Source of the DNA: an uncultured Roseburia sp.
Lineage (GTDB): Bacteria; Bacillota; Clostridia; Lachnospirales; Lachnospiraceae
Direction of reading: 5' to 3'
Assembly (NCBI GenBank): GCA_946055175.1
Contig: CAMGET010000033.1
Location: forward strand, 1-8,917
DNA length: 8,917 bases
Below are positions 1 through 5,789 of this stretch, piece by piece; within the stretch, counting starts at the first letter, position 1; each line of letters starts with the position of its first letter. The notes under the pieces were generated by a model, which ran no database searches, was not told where the DNA came from, and saw only the letters and a program-made list of their open reading frames with translations. A program made the position numbers and the translations under genes.

Positions 1-361
1 GCATATAGCGCCTCAGTTGTGACTTCACACGAGCCTGAAGCTCCACCAGATTAAATGGCTTTGTCACATAGTCATCCGCTCCCACCGTAAGCCCTAATAT
101 CTTATCCGTATCTTCGCTTTTAGCGGTCAGCAGAATCACCGGAACATTACTGATTTCACGGATTCGTGTCATGGCAGTAATACCGTTCATCTCCGGCATC
201 ATGATATCCATTAACACCAGATGAATCTCCTGCGTCCGAATAATATTCAATGCTTCCTTTCCGTTATAAGCCTCAAAAACCTGATAGCCGTCTGCAGTCA
301 GGTATATTTTCAGTGCAGAAACGATGTCCTTTTCATCATCGCATACTAGTATGTTATACAT
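1..361 (-). CDS. Response regulator receiver domain, OmpR/PhoB-like (3'-partial)
   Basis: This is the N-terminal 120 residues of a two-component response regulator; the rest, presumably a winged-helix DNA-binding domain, lies beyond the left edge. A partner histidine kinase would phosphorylate it in the cytoplasm to change transcription. The receiver fold is complete. The acidic pocket is D8-D9 in ILVCDDE, the phospho-acceptor is D52 in LVLMDIMMP, and the switch residues are T79 in VILLTAK and K101 in YVTKPF. The sequence GADDYVTKPFNLVELQARV is typical of VanR/PhoB-type OmpR-family regulators, but the family call rests on the receiver alone. The ATG at 359-361 is preceded by AGAGG with a 6-base spacer. 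No histidine kinase gene is in view; it may lie to the left. The adjacent leader contains a GC-rich palindrome, described separately. Confidence 0.9.
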   Translation of the reverse strand, partial: MYNILVCDDEKDIVSALKIYLTADGYQVFEAYNGKEALNIIRTQEIHLVLMDIMMPEMNGITAMTRIREISNVPVILLTAKSEDTDKILGLTVGADDYVTKPFNLVELQARVKSQLRRYM

Positions 362-390
362 GGTTAACCTCTTTCTGTCTCATAGATTAT

Positions 391-412
391 GCCGCAGGCT
401 TAAGCCCGCGGC
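391..412 (-). promoter_or_regulatory. GC-rich 22-bp near-perfect palindrome upstream of the response regulator
   Basis: The arms GCCGCGGGC and GCCTGCGGC (minus strand) flank TTAA, giving a 9-bp stem with a single G-U wobble in RNA. It lies 29 bases upstream of the response-regulator ATG in otherwise AT-rich DNA. No U-run follows on either strand, so it does not look like an intrinsic terminator for the helicase gene. It could be an operator (perhaps autoregulatory) or a stable hairpin in the 5' leader. The structure is visible; the role is inference. Confidence 0.45.
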
Positions 413-438
413 GTGTGCACGTTTATGAGTATGTTATT

Positions 439-466
439 ATTGTATCGGAATCTTTATGAAGTAAAA
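439..466 (-). promoter_or_regulatory. Possible sigma-A promoter of the response regulator gene
   Basis: On the minus strand TACAAT (439-444) is a good -10 hexamer. A poor -35 candidate, TTTTAC (461-466), lies 16 bases upstream of it. If used, the palindrome at 391-412 would fall in the 5' leader. The 135-base stretch 362-496 between the response regulator and the helicase holds nothing else recognisable. Confidence 0.3.
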
Positions 467-496
467 AGATGGGAAAATATTAAGATTTGATGAAGT

Positions 497-2089
497 TTAT
501 TTCTGATTTGCCGGCTCAATACTTACAGAACGTCCCTTAATCTTCGCATTTTTCATGGCTTCTAACACGGTTCTTCCATATTCTCTTGGTACTTCTACGA
601 AGGTATATTTGTCATACATATCAATGGCACCTACTACCTTGCCCGGAATCTTGGATTCGCCGGCAATCATGCCCAAAATATTGCTTGGCTTCAAGTGATC
701 TTTCTTGCCCACATTGATAAAAAGACGCACCATGCCCTCTTCTGCACCGGTATCGCCCCAGTCTTCTTCCTTATCCTCATCATTTGATAGATTCACCTGG
801 CCTAAGGCCTGCTTCAAGAAAGCCGCAGCAATATCCATTGCTGTGTAATCTGCCTCATTTATCTGACGCTCAATGATTTCTATCATATCTTTTAAGTTTT
901 CATTTTCGATGATACCTGCAATTTCTTCCATTACTTTTTCTGCTTTAATCTGCGCCACATCATCCGTAGACGGAATCGGCATTGCAAGAATCTTCGTTTT
1001 ACAGTAACGCATGATGTCTTTGAGCTTATAAACTTCCTTCCCCTTGATAAAAGTAAAGGCACGTCCGGTTCTGCCTGCCCGTCCGGTTCGTCCGATACGG
1101 TGTACATAATACTCGTCATCCTGTGGAATGTCATAGTTAAATACCGCTTCCACGTCATCCACATCGATTCCTCTGGCAGCCACATCTGTAGCAATCAAAA
1201 TCTCAACACGACCGCTTCGGAATGCCTTCATCACACGGTCACGCTGCACCTGTTTCATATCACCATGCAACCCCTCTGCCAGATAGCCGCGGTCTTTTAA
1301 AGCATCCGTCAGCTCGTCCACCATTTTTTTCGTATTGCAAAAAACCAGGGAAAGCTTAGGATTGTAATAATCTAGCAAGCGGGTCAAAACCTCCGTCTTG
1401 TCCTTCCGTTTTACATCATAATAGTACTGCTCGATACTTGGAACGGTTAGTTCCTTTTTTACCACCTTAATGTTCACTGCATCATGCTGATATTTTTTGG
1501 TGATATCTAAAATTGGCTTTGGCATGGTCGCCGAAAAAAGGACTGTCTGTCGTCCTTCCTGCGGAATATATTCCAAAATCGTCTCAATGTCCTCTCGAAA
1601 GCCCATGTTTAGCATCTCATCTGCTTCATCAAGTACGATAGTATTCACAGCATCACAGCGAATGGTTTTTCTGCGGAGATGGTCCATCACGCGCCCCGGT
1701 GTACCGATAATAATCTGGGCACCGCCTTTTAAAGCCTTAATCTGTCTGGTGATATCCTGCCCACCGTAGACCGGCAACACCTTAATTCCGTGCATATATT
1801 TTGCAAGTTTGCGGATTTCTTCGCACACCTGAATTGCCAATTCTCTCGTTGGGGATAAAATAAGTACCTGTGTTTTTTTACTGTTTACATCTACCTTGTG
1901 CAACACAGGAATCCCAAAAGATGCAGTTTTTCCGGTTCCTGTCTGTGCTTGTCCTATCACATCGGCACCTGACATCACCGCAGGTATCGCTCTGCTTTGG
2001 ATTGGGGTTGCCTCCTCAAAGCCCATTTCCTTAATTGCGCGCAGTACCTGTGGGTATAAATTTAATTCGTCAAATCTTACTGTTTCCAT
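497..2089 (-). CDS. ATP-dependent DEAD-box RNA helicase, CshA/DeaD type with DbpA-like C-terminal RNA-binding domain
   Basis: A 530-residue cytoplasmic RNA helicase that uses ATP to unwind short RNA duplexes, most likely in ribosome assembly, mRNA turnover or cold adaptation. All family motifs are intact: a Q-motif region around residues 6-36 (F6, then ATPIQ), Walker A AQTGTGKT (48-55), PTRELA (80-85), GG (109-110), TPGR (130-133), DEAD (154-157), SAT (186-188), motif IV around VFCNT (249-253), ATDVAARGID (300-309) and HRIGRTGR (330-337). A helical linker with an acidic stretch (about 436-451) leads to an RRM-like DbpA C-terminal domain at about 453-525 (VRLFINVGKKD...). In E. coli DbpA this domain binds 23S rRNA hairpin 92, but DeaD/CsdA and Bacillus YxiN carry related domains, so no single gene symbol is given. 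The ATG is preceded by GAGG at a suitable distance. The 158-base leader upstream contains two inverted repeats. Confidence 0.96.
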   Translation of the reverse strand: METVRFDELNLYPQVLRAIKEMGFEEATPIQSRAIPAVMSGADVIGQAQTGTGKTASFGIPVLHKVDVNSKKTQVLILSPTRELAIQVCEEIRKLAKYMHGIKVLPVYGGQDITRQIKALKGGAQIIIGTPGRVMDHLRRKTIRCDAVNTIVLDEADEMLNMGFREDIETILEYIPQEGRQTVLFSATMPKPILDITKKYQHDAVNIKVVKKELTVPSIEQYYYDVKRKDKTEVLTRLLDYYNPKLSLVFCNTKKMVDELTDALKDRGYLAEGLHGDMKQVQRDRVMKAFRSGRVEILIATDVAARGIDVDDVEAVFNYDIPQDDEYYVHRIGRTGRAGRTGRAFTFIKGKEVYKLKDIMRYCKTKILAMPIPSTDDVAQIKAEKVMEEIAGIIENENLKDMIEIIERQINEADYTAMDIAAAFLKQALGQVNLSNDEDKEEDWGDTGAEEGMVRLFINVGKKDHLKPSNILGMIAGESKIPGKVVGAIDMYDKYTFVEVPREYGRTVLEAMKNAKIKGRSVSIEPANQK

Positions 2090-2114
2090 ATTTCCTCATT
2101 TCTGTGTTATGTAA

Positions 2115-2139
2115 GGCAGCTTTCTTAGCGAAAGCGGCC
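2115..2139 (-). promoter_or_regulatory. Stem-loop in the leader of the DEAD-box helicase gene
   Basis: On the minus strand the arms GGCCGCTTTC and GAAAGCTGCC can form a 10-bp stem with one C-U mismatch around the loop GCTAA. It ends 25 bases before the helicase start codon and is not followed by a U-run. It is therefore better read as a leader hairpin than as a terminator for the upstream gene. DEAD-box helicase mRNAs in other bacteria often carry long structured leaders; control by this one is inference. Confidence 0.4.
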
Positions 2140-2154
2140 ATTTTGTTATAAAAA

Positions 2155-2239
2155 GCAATCGATAAAAGTATTTTACATAATAGGAGGGATTTCAATCGTT
2201 GGCTTCTTCTCTTCGGTAAAAATGTGAAGCATCGATTGC
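2155..2239 (-). repeat. 9-bp perfect inverted repeat spanning the GGDEF/DEAD-box intergenic region
   Basis: GCAATCGAT (minus strand, 2231-2239) and its exact reverse complement ATCGATTGC (2155-2163) are separated by 67 bases. The second arm is followed at once by TTTTT. The intervening bases include a weak promoter-like pair, TTGAAA (2190-2195) and AATACT (2167-2172), spaced by 17. The long-range pairing could form a terminator or attenuator-like structure, or the two half-sites could bind a protein. Neither can be decided from sequence alone. Confidence 0.3.
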
Positions 2240-2247
2240 GAATTTTA

Positions 2248-3879
2248 CTATATTGTATTCGCATCCTCCGATTGTGTGACTGTCTCTGACATCCAAATAT
2301 TTTCTGAATTCAGGTTCCCCATACATATATTGTTTCTGCACTGCTTCTTCACGCGGTATAGCATTGCATCTGCCGTATGCAGATAATCCCAGCTTTTACT
2401 GTCTGCTGTCGGTATGTCAAAGCAGATACCCTGTGTAATCGTGACAACCGGCAAAGCCATAGAGTAGCGGTGCTCTATCTGCAAATCCATAATGTTTTGG
2501 CGCAGTTTTTCTGCCGCCTGTCTAACCTTGTCCTTTGGCATATCCTCATAAATAACGATGAATTCATCCCCACCATAGCGTGCACAGAAAATATGCTCAT
2601 TCTGCATCCGTTTCAGTTCGTCTGCAATCGCCGCAATGCACTTATCACCGGCCTGATGTCCGTAATTGTCATTGTACTGCTTGAAGTAATCAATATCCAA
2701 AATCTCCATTGCCAGTGAAATCCCGCTCTTTCTGCAGCGCTCAAACACTTTTTCGGAATATTCATTCAGGCGGTATCTGTTAGGAAGCCCTGTCAGCTGG
2801 TCCGTTTCAGATTTACGGACAAGGCGTTCATTCGCTTCTTCCACCATACGGCGCTGTTCATTGGCACGCTCCAGTGAATTTCGAATATTCATAATGCTTA
2901 CCATCATGTAACGGTTTTCACGCTCCATGATTTCCGTAAGCTCATAATGCAATCCTGCTGCCTGTAAAAAGCCCGCATTTTCTCCGATGGAACGATAATA
3001 CTTAATCTTTAGAGAAATGATTTTTCTCTGCAGGTTTACAATCCTGGCCCGTTTTGTCAAATCCTCTAAAATCGTAAGAATTTTCCATAAAACATCATCT
3101 CTTTTTATTTCCAGTAGCAATCGACATACGTCATACAAATCATCGAAGTTATCCATAACAACAAAGTCTTCATTTACCCGGTTGTTAATTTCCTCGATAC
3201 ATGCATCTCTTGCCGCAACCCTTTCCATCCGATGATAATAATATGCTTTAAAGCACAACACACAAAGCATTTCAATATTATCTAAGTAAGGTACGCACTC
3301 TTCATCCAACAGGTTGCAATAGTTCCCTGCTTCCTCATTTTTCCCCGCCAATAAGCAGCAACGCCCAATCCCGATATAAATACAGGTCAGAAGTGTCCTA
3401 TAGTCTTCGGCTTCTTTATGCGCACTGGTATATTCATAGCCCTTTTTAAAATATGGCTGTGCCTCCTTATACTGCCCATTATTTAAGTACAGTGTTCCCA
3501 GATTTAGGTGAATCATATTCTGAATATCGGGAATTCCACATTTTTTGCAGTAATTTAAGCCGGTCAGATAATAATCCATGGCAACAGCTACATTTCCTCT
3601 GTTTGCAGCAGTAATTGCCATCAGATTATAGGATCTCGCCAGTAATTCCCATTGACCGGTCTCATCAAGGTAACCAATCGCTCTGGTGATATATTTAAAC
3701 AGGTTTTCCCCATCATTTAAGCCATAATGGGTCTCGCCACAGTAATAATATGCAAATCCTAACAGTGTCTTATTGTCCTTCTCTTTCGCGTATTTTTCAA
3801 TCTGTCTGCAATATCCTAGTGTAAGCTCTGCATCCACTCCGCGATTCTTTAAGACACCCTCAATCCAATCATTTACCAT
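2248..3879 (-). CDS. Diguanylate cyclase: TPR repeats, coiled coil and GGDEF domain
   Basis: A 543-residue protein that should condense two GTP into cyclic di-GMP. It has no signal peptide or membrane helix, so it is predicted cytosolic. Residues about 40-195 hold TPR-like helical repeats (for example SYNLMAITAANRGNVAVAMDYY and LNLGTLYLNNGQYKEAQPYF). Residues about 315-360 are a coiled coil rich in E, R, N and Q. The GGDEF domain follows from TDQLTGLPNR (about 359-368): metal site DIDYFK (395-400), active-site GGDEF (436-440), and ADAMLYRVKK near the end. All catalytic residues look intact, so activity is likely. The RxxD product-inhibition site is absent; N427 and I430 occupy the key positions. 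The start at 3877-3879 is preferred over two upstream ATGs in the same frame. It has the SD AAGGAGG (3888-3894), and a strong promoter overlaps the upstream ATGs, whose -10 would lie inside the longer reading. The TPR part probably senses a protein or peptide partner. Confidence 0.92.
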   Translation of the reverse strand: MVNDWIEGVLKNRGVDAELTLGYCRQIEKYAKEKDNKTLLGFAYYYCGETHYGLNDGENLFKYITRAIGYLDETGQWELLARSYNLMAITAANRGNVAVAMDYYLTGLNYCKKCGIPDIQNMIHLNLGTLYLNNGQYKEAQPYFKKGYEYTSAHKEAEDYRTLLTCIYIGIGRCCLLAGKNEEAGNYCNLLDEECVPYLDNIEMLCVLCFKAYYYHRMERVAARDACIEEINNRVNEDFVVMDNFDDLYDVCRLLLEIKRDDVLWKILTILEDLTKRARIVNLQRKIISLKIKYYRSIGENAGFLQAAGLHYELTEIMERENRYMMVSIMNIRNSLERANEQRRMVEEANERLVRKSETDQLTGLPNRYRLNEYSEKVFERCRKSGISLAMEILDIDYFKQYNDNYGHQAGDKCIAAIADELKRMQNEHIFCARYGGDEFIVIYEDMPKDKVRQAAEKLRQNIMDLQIEHRYSMALPVVTITQGICFDIPTADSKSWDYLHTADAMLYRVKKQCRNNICMGNLNSENIWMSETVTQSEDANTI

Positions 3880-3887
3880 GTTTGCGG

Positions 3888-3894
3888 CCTCCTT
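3888..3894 (-). promoter_or_regulatory. Ribosome binding site deciding the GGDEF protein start
   Basis: AAGGAGG on the minus strand lies 8 bases before ATG 3877-3879. The ATGs at 3952-3954 and 3925-3927 lack a comparable SD, and the promoter -10 overlaps or follows them. The 25-residue N-terminal extension is therefore unlikely to be made. Confidence 0.85.
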
Positions 3895-3925
3895 TTCCTG
3901 TTGCCGGTCTACTTCTCCGCCCTTC

Positions 3926-3954
3926 ATTATAACGTAGATGTTCCATGGTTTCAA
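3926..3954 (-). promoter_or_regulatory. Sigma-A promoter of the TPR-GGDEF gene
   Basis: TTGAAA (3949-3954) and TATAAT (3926-3931) are separated by exactly 17 bases, 11 of 12 matches to the vegetative consensus. Transcription would begin near 3919, leaving a leader of about 40 bases with the SD. The gene would thus be expressed in growing cells independently of the sporulation genes upstream. An 8-bp direct repeat (CATGGTTT on the plus strand, 3944-3951 and 3968-3975) brackets the -35 and might be an operator. Confidence 0.8.
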
Positions 3955-3974
3955 GGAAAAGGCGCCACATGGTT

Positions 3975-4778
3975 TTACTCAAAATATGCGATTGGGTCTA
4001 CCGGTTCCCCATCCTTTTGTAATTCAAAATACAGATTGCTACCCTCAACAGAGAAATACTTTGTCGGCTCACTTACATAACCGATGACATGTCCCGGTTC
4101 CAGATAATCGCCCTCTTCGAAATTCAGTTCCTTTAGCTGGCCATAAATTGCCTGATAGCCGTCTCCCAAATCTACAGTTACTGTCGTTCCTGTCACTTCA
4201 TTCTGAGAAATGTCTGTAATTTTTCCTTGCGCCACTGCATACACCTTACTGTTTACATCACCGGCAATAATAATTGCAGGATTATACTTGTATTGGTCTA
4301 AGGTTGCATAGTAGATGGTTGCATCCATGCTATAATTCATGATGACATTTCCTTCCAGAGGCCAAATCATTCCCTCCTCTTTTGGGAAATGCAGGCTCGG
4401 TGTATTTGACGTAACACTTTTTGCAGGCGCCTCTGCTAACACTTCCGGTTCTTCAATAATTTCTCCGGCAATTTCATCGGATGGTTCTATCACAGCCTTT
4501 TCCTCTACGGATGGAATCAGTTCCTCTACCTTTCTGTCCACCGCCCCGTTATTTTTGGGTGGTACAACGGAAGATGCATGTTCTGCTTCCTCCTGTTTTT
4601 CTGCCACTTCACTTCCCTGATTAGCAATCTCCGACAGCTCCTGTTCCAGTCTTTCCCGCTCTTTTTCCTGATTGTGGCTATATAAAGCCGTCATTCCAAA
4701 TGCCGCAAAAAGTACAAGGGCGCCGGCAATGATATACTGTTTTCTGAACCAAAAATCGAATACCTTGTTTCTTCTCAT
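3975..4778 (-). CDS. spoIIQ: SpoIIQ-like engulfment protein with degenerate LytM/M23 domain
   Basis: A 267-residue, type II-oriented membrane protein. It has a basic N-terminus, one transmembrane helix at about 14-33 (QYIIAGALVLFAAFGMTALY), a long Glu-rich, probably disordered linker (about 35-127), and a LytM-like domain (about 130-267). SpoIIQ is made in the forespore and pairs across the intermembrane space with SpoIIIAH from the mother cell to drive engulfment and build the feeding channel. The fold is recognisable from WPLEGNV, VYAVAQGKI, GYVSEPTKYF and YFELQKDGEPVDP. The catalytic set is gone: HxxxD is Y165 and I169, the YxHL histidine is Q214, and HxH is N248-L-Y250. It cannot be an active Zn endopeptidase despite the family name. 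Its place directly downstream of spoIID, as in many Clostridia, supports the identity. ATG 4776-4778 is chosen over an in-frame GTG three codons upstream because AGGTGA sits 5 bases before it, while the GTG has no properly spaced SD. Confidence 0.85.
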   Translation of the reverse strand: MRRNKVFDFWFRKQYIIAGALVLFAAFGMTALYSHNQEKERERLEQELSEIANQGSEVAEKQEEAEHASSVVPPKNNGAVDRKVEELIPSVEEKAVIEPSDEIAGEIIEEPEVLAEAPAKSVTSNTPSLHFPKEEGMIWPLEGNVIMNYSMDATIYYATLDQYKYNPAIIIAGDVNSKVYAVAQGKITDISQNEVTGTTVTVDLGDGYQAIYGQLKELNFEEGDYLEPGHVIGYVSEPTKYFSVEGSNLYFELQKDGEPVDPIAYFE

Positions 4779-4809
4779 AACCTTCACCTTCCATAGTTTT
4801 TTATGACTA

Positions 4810-4838
4810 TAGTGTTTCCGGTTTTTATGTATTTATTC
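4810..4838 (-). promoter_or_regulatory. Sigma-F-like forespore promoter of the spoIIQ-like gene
   Basis: GGAAACACTA (minus strand, 4810-4819) matches every specified position of the sigma-F -10 consensus GGNRANAMTN. GAATA (4834-4838), 14 bases upstream, matches 4 of 5 positions of the -35 GYWTA and overlaps the spoIID stop codon. spoIIQ is a known sigma-F gene in Bacillus and Clostridioides, so position and consensus agree. Initiation would be near 4803, giving a leader of about 25 bases. The consensus comes from Bacillus; its use here is inference. Confidence 0.6.
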
Positions 4839-5732
4839 TTTGATTGTGACTCCTTTATAAAAGTATGTTAAAATTTCCTTATAACTGTATCCTGCTTCCG
4901 CCAGATGCTTTGCCATACTCTGGCTTAGCCCGAACCCGTGTCCCTGACCTAAGGTTACAATCCGCACATCACCGTCAAGCAATGTTAATTCCAAGCAGGC
5001 CGAAGGAAGATTCAGTCTCTTTCGAAAAGTCTCCCCATCATAAACAGTTTGTCCCACCAGGACTTCCAGTACATATCCCGCCGAATCTCTCGCTGTTATC
5101 GTTACATCTGAACTATTTTGCAGTTCTTCTTCCGAGAATAGTAACTTCATCTGTTTTAAAAAGTCTTCTTCTGTCCAGAAAAAAACATTCAGATAGCCTT
5201 CCGCAGTAGTGTCTTCATGGCAGGCGGCACTGCTTAAGTAGGGCATCACATTACTCTTGTAATATTCCCCCATGTCTCTTGTATTTCCGGCACTTGTCTG
5301 ATGATAGGCTGCATAGATGTACTTGTCCTTGTACTGTAGCGTTTCTCCCTCCGTCTCTTTTATGAGTGCCGAAAGTTTTTCATAACAGGCTGCATATTCG
5401 CTCCCCCAGAGTGTCTGCAGTTCTTCCACTTCAAATCCCTGCGGTTCTTCTTCTCCCGCTTCCCTTGCCGCCATCAGATTTGTTCTTGCAATTACACTCT
5501 GTGCCTTAATACATTCCTCCGGCATCTGAATGCTGATTTCCTTTGCCACAATAAGAGGCAGCTTTGCTTCCACTTCTGCAATTTTACTTCCCGGCCTGTT
5601 CATAAGTAAGTCTTCGATTCGAAGTCGTCCCATGAAAGTAGTAAGAAAAACCGGCAGTACACAAAGGAAAATCAATAAAATTAGAAATATATTTACTTTT
5701 TCTTCTAATGTTTTTTTTCTCTTTCTACGCAT
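4833..5732 (-). CDS. spoIID: Stage II sporulation protein D (peptidoglycan lytic transglycosylase)
   Basis: A 299-residue membrane-anchored enzyme that cleaves glycan strands (after stem-peptide removal by SpoIIP) so that the mother-cell membrane can migrate around the forespore. A basic N-terminus (MRRKRKK) is followed by one membrane helix at about 14-33, with the catalytic domain outside. The family signature is clear. AKEIS supplies the conserved Glu (E65, by alignment with the usual SEMP motif), and PEECIKAQSVIARTN (71-85) stands for the common EALKAQAVAARTY. AYHQTSAGNT (142-151) and GQGHGFGLSQ (262-271) are conserved substrate-groove motifs. The KEIS and CIKAQSV variants are slightly divergent but keep the key residues, so the enzyme is probably active. 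The ATG has a GGAGG SD with a 7-T spacer. The SD lies in the 3' arm of the terminator hairpin of the preceding operon. The SpoIIQ-like gene begins 54 bases downstream. Confidence 0.93.
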   Translation of the reverse strand: MRRKRKKTLEEKVNIFLILLIFLCVLPVFLTTFMGRLRIEDLLMNRPGSKIAEVEAKLPLIVAKEISIQMPEECIKAQSVIARTNLMAAREAGEEEPQGFEVEELQTLWGSEYAACYEKLSALIKETEGETLQYKDKYIYAAYHQTSAGNTRDMGEYYKSNVMPYLSSAACHEDTTAEGYLNVFFWTEEDFLKQMKLLFSEEELQNSSDVTITARDSAGYVLEVLVGQTVYDGETFRKRLNLPSACLELTLLDGDVRIVTLGQGHGFGLSQSMAKHLAEAGYSYKEILTYFYKGVTIKE

Positions 5733-5735
5733 AAA

Positions 5736-5777
5736 AAAACCTCCGTGTCTTCACATTATATGTGACACGAAGGTTTT
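5736..5777 (-). terminator. Intrinsic terminator of the rsmA operon, overlapping the spoIID leader
   Basis: Read on the minus strand, AAAACCTTCGTGTC pairs with GACACGGAGGTTTT (14 bp including one U-G). An inner ACAT/ATGT stem surrounds the loop ATA, with the 3-base bulge GAA on the 3' side. The 3' arm runs into a run of seven T (5733-5739) that ends directly at the spoIID ATG. It lies just after the stop codon of the NPYQ-repeat membrane protein. The 3' arm contains the spoIID SD (GGAGG, 5740-5744), and the loop contains a -10 element. Confidence 0.88.
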
Positions 5778-5783
5778 CCATTC
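5755..5783 (-). promoter_or_regulatory. Sigma-E-like promoter of spoIID, buried in the terminator hairpin
   Basis: CATATAAT (minus strand, 5755-5762) matches the sigma-E -10 CATACANT at all but one position. GAATGGA (5777-5783), 14 bases upstream, is a partial match to the -35 KMATATT (first four positions). No vegetative -35 lies at 17 bases, so a sigma-A promoter is less likely although TATAAT is present. Initiation near 5748 would give a leader of roughly 16 bases that lacks the 5' arm of the hairpin, leaving the SD free. spoIID is a sigma-E gene in Bacillus. Confidence 0.5.
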
Positions 5784-5789
5784 AGATTT

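Noticed and set aside
250..496. A 69-codon plus-strand frame overlapping the response regulator start
   Set aside because: It runs antisense into a well-supported receiver domain and through a palindrome. There is no ribosome binding site, and the residues look like random translation.
2070..2264. 64-residue minus-strand open frame across the GGDEF/helicase gap
   Set aside because: It overlaps the end of one gene and the start of the next in a different frame, has no SD, and its composition is that of random translation.
3944..3975. 8-bp direct repeat CATGGTTT as a mobile-element target duplication
   Set aside because: Only 16 bases separate the copies, nothing mobile lies between them, and an 8-bp match near a promoter can arise by chance. 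It is mentioned only as a possible operator.
4339..4620. 93-residue plus-strand Ser-rich open frame
   Set aside because: It lies antisense to the low-complexity Glu-rich linker of the SpoIIQ-like protein, whose codon bias produces the open antisense frame. No SD or promoter is seen.
4785..4787. GTG as start of the SpoIIQ-like gene
   Set aside because: No properly spaced SD precedes it. The ATG three codons later has AGGTGA at 5 bases.
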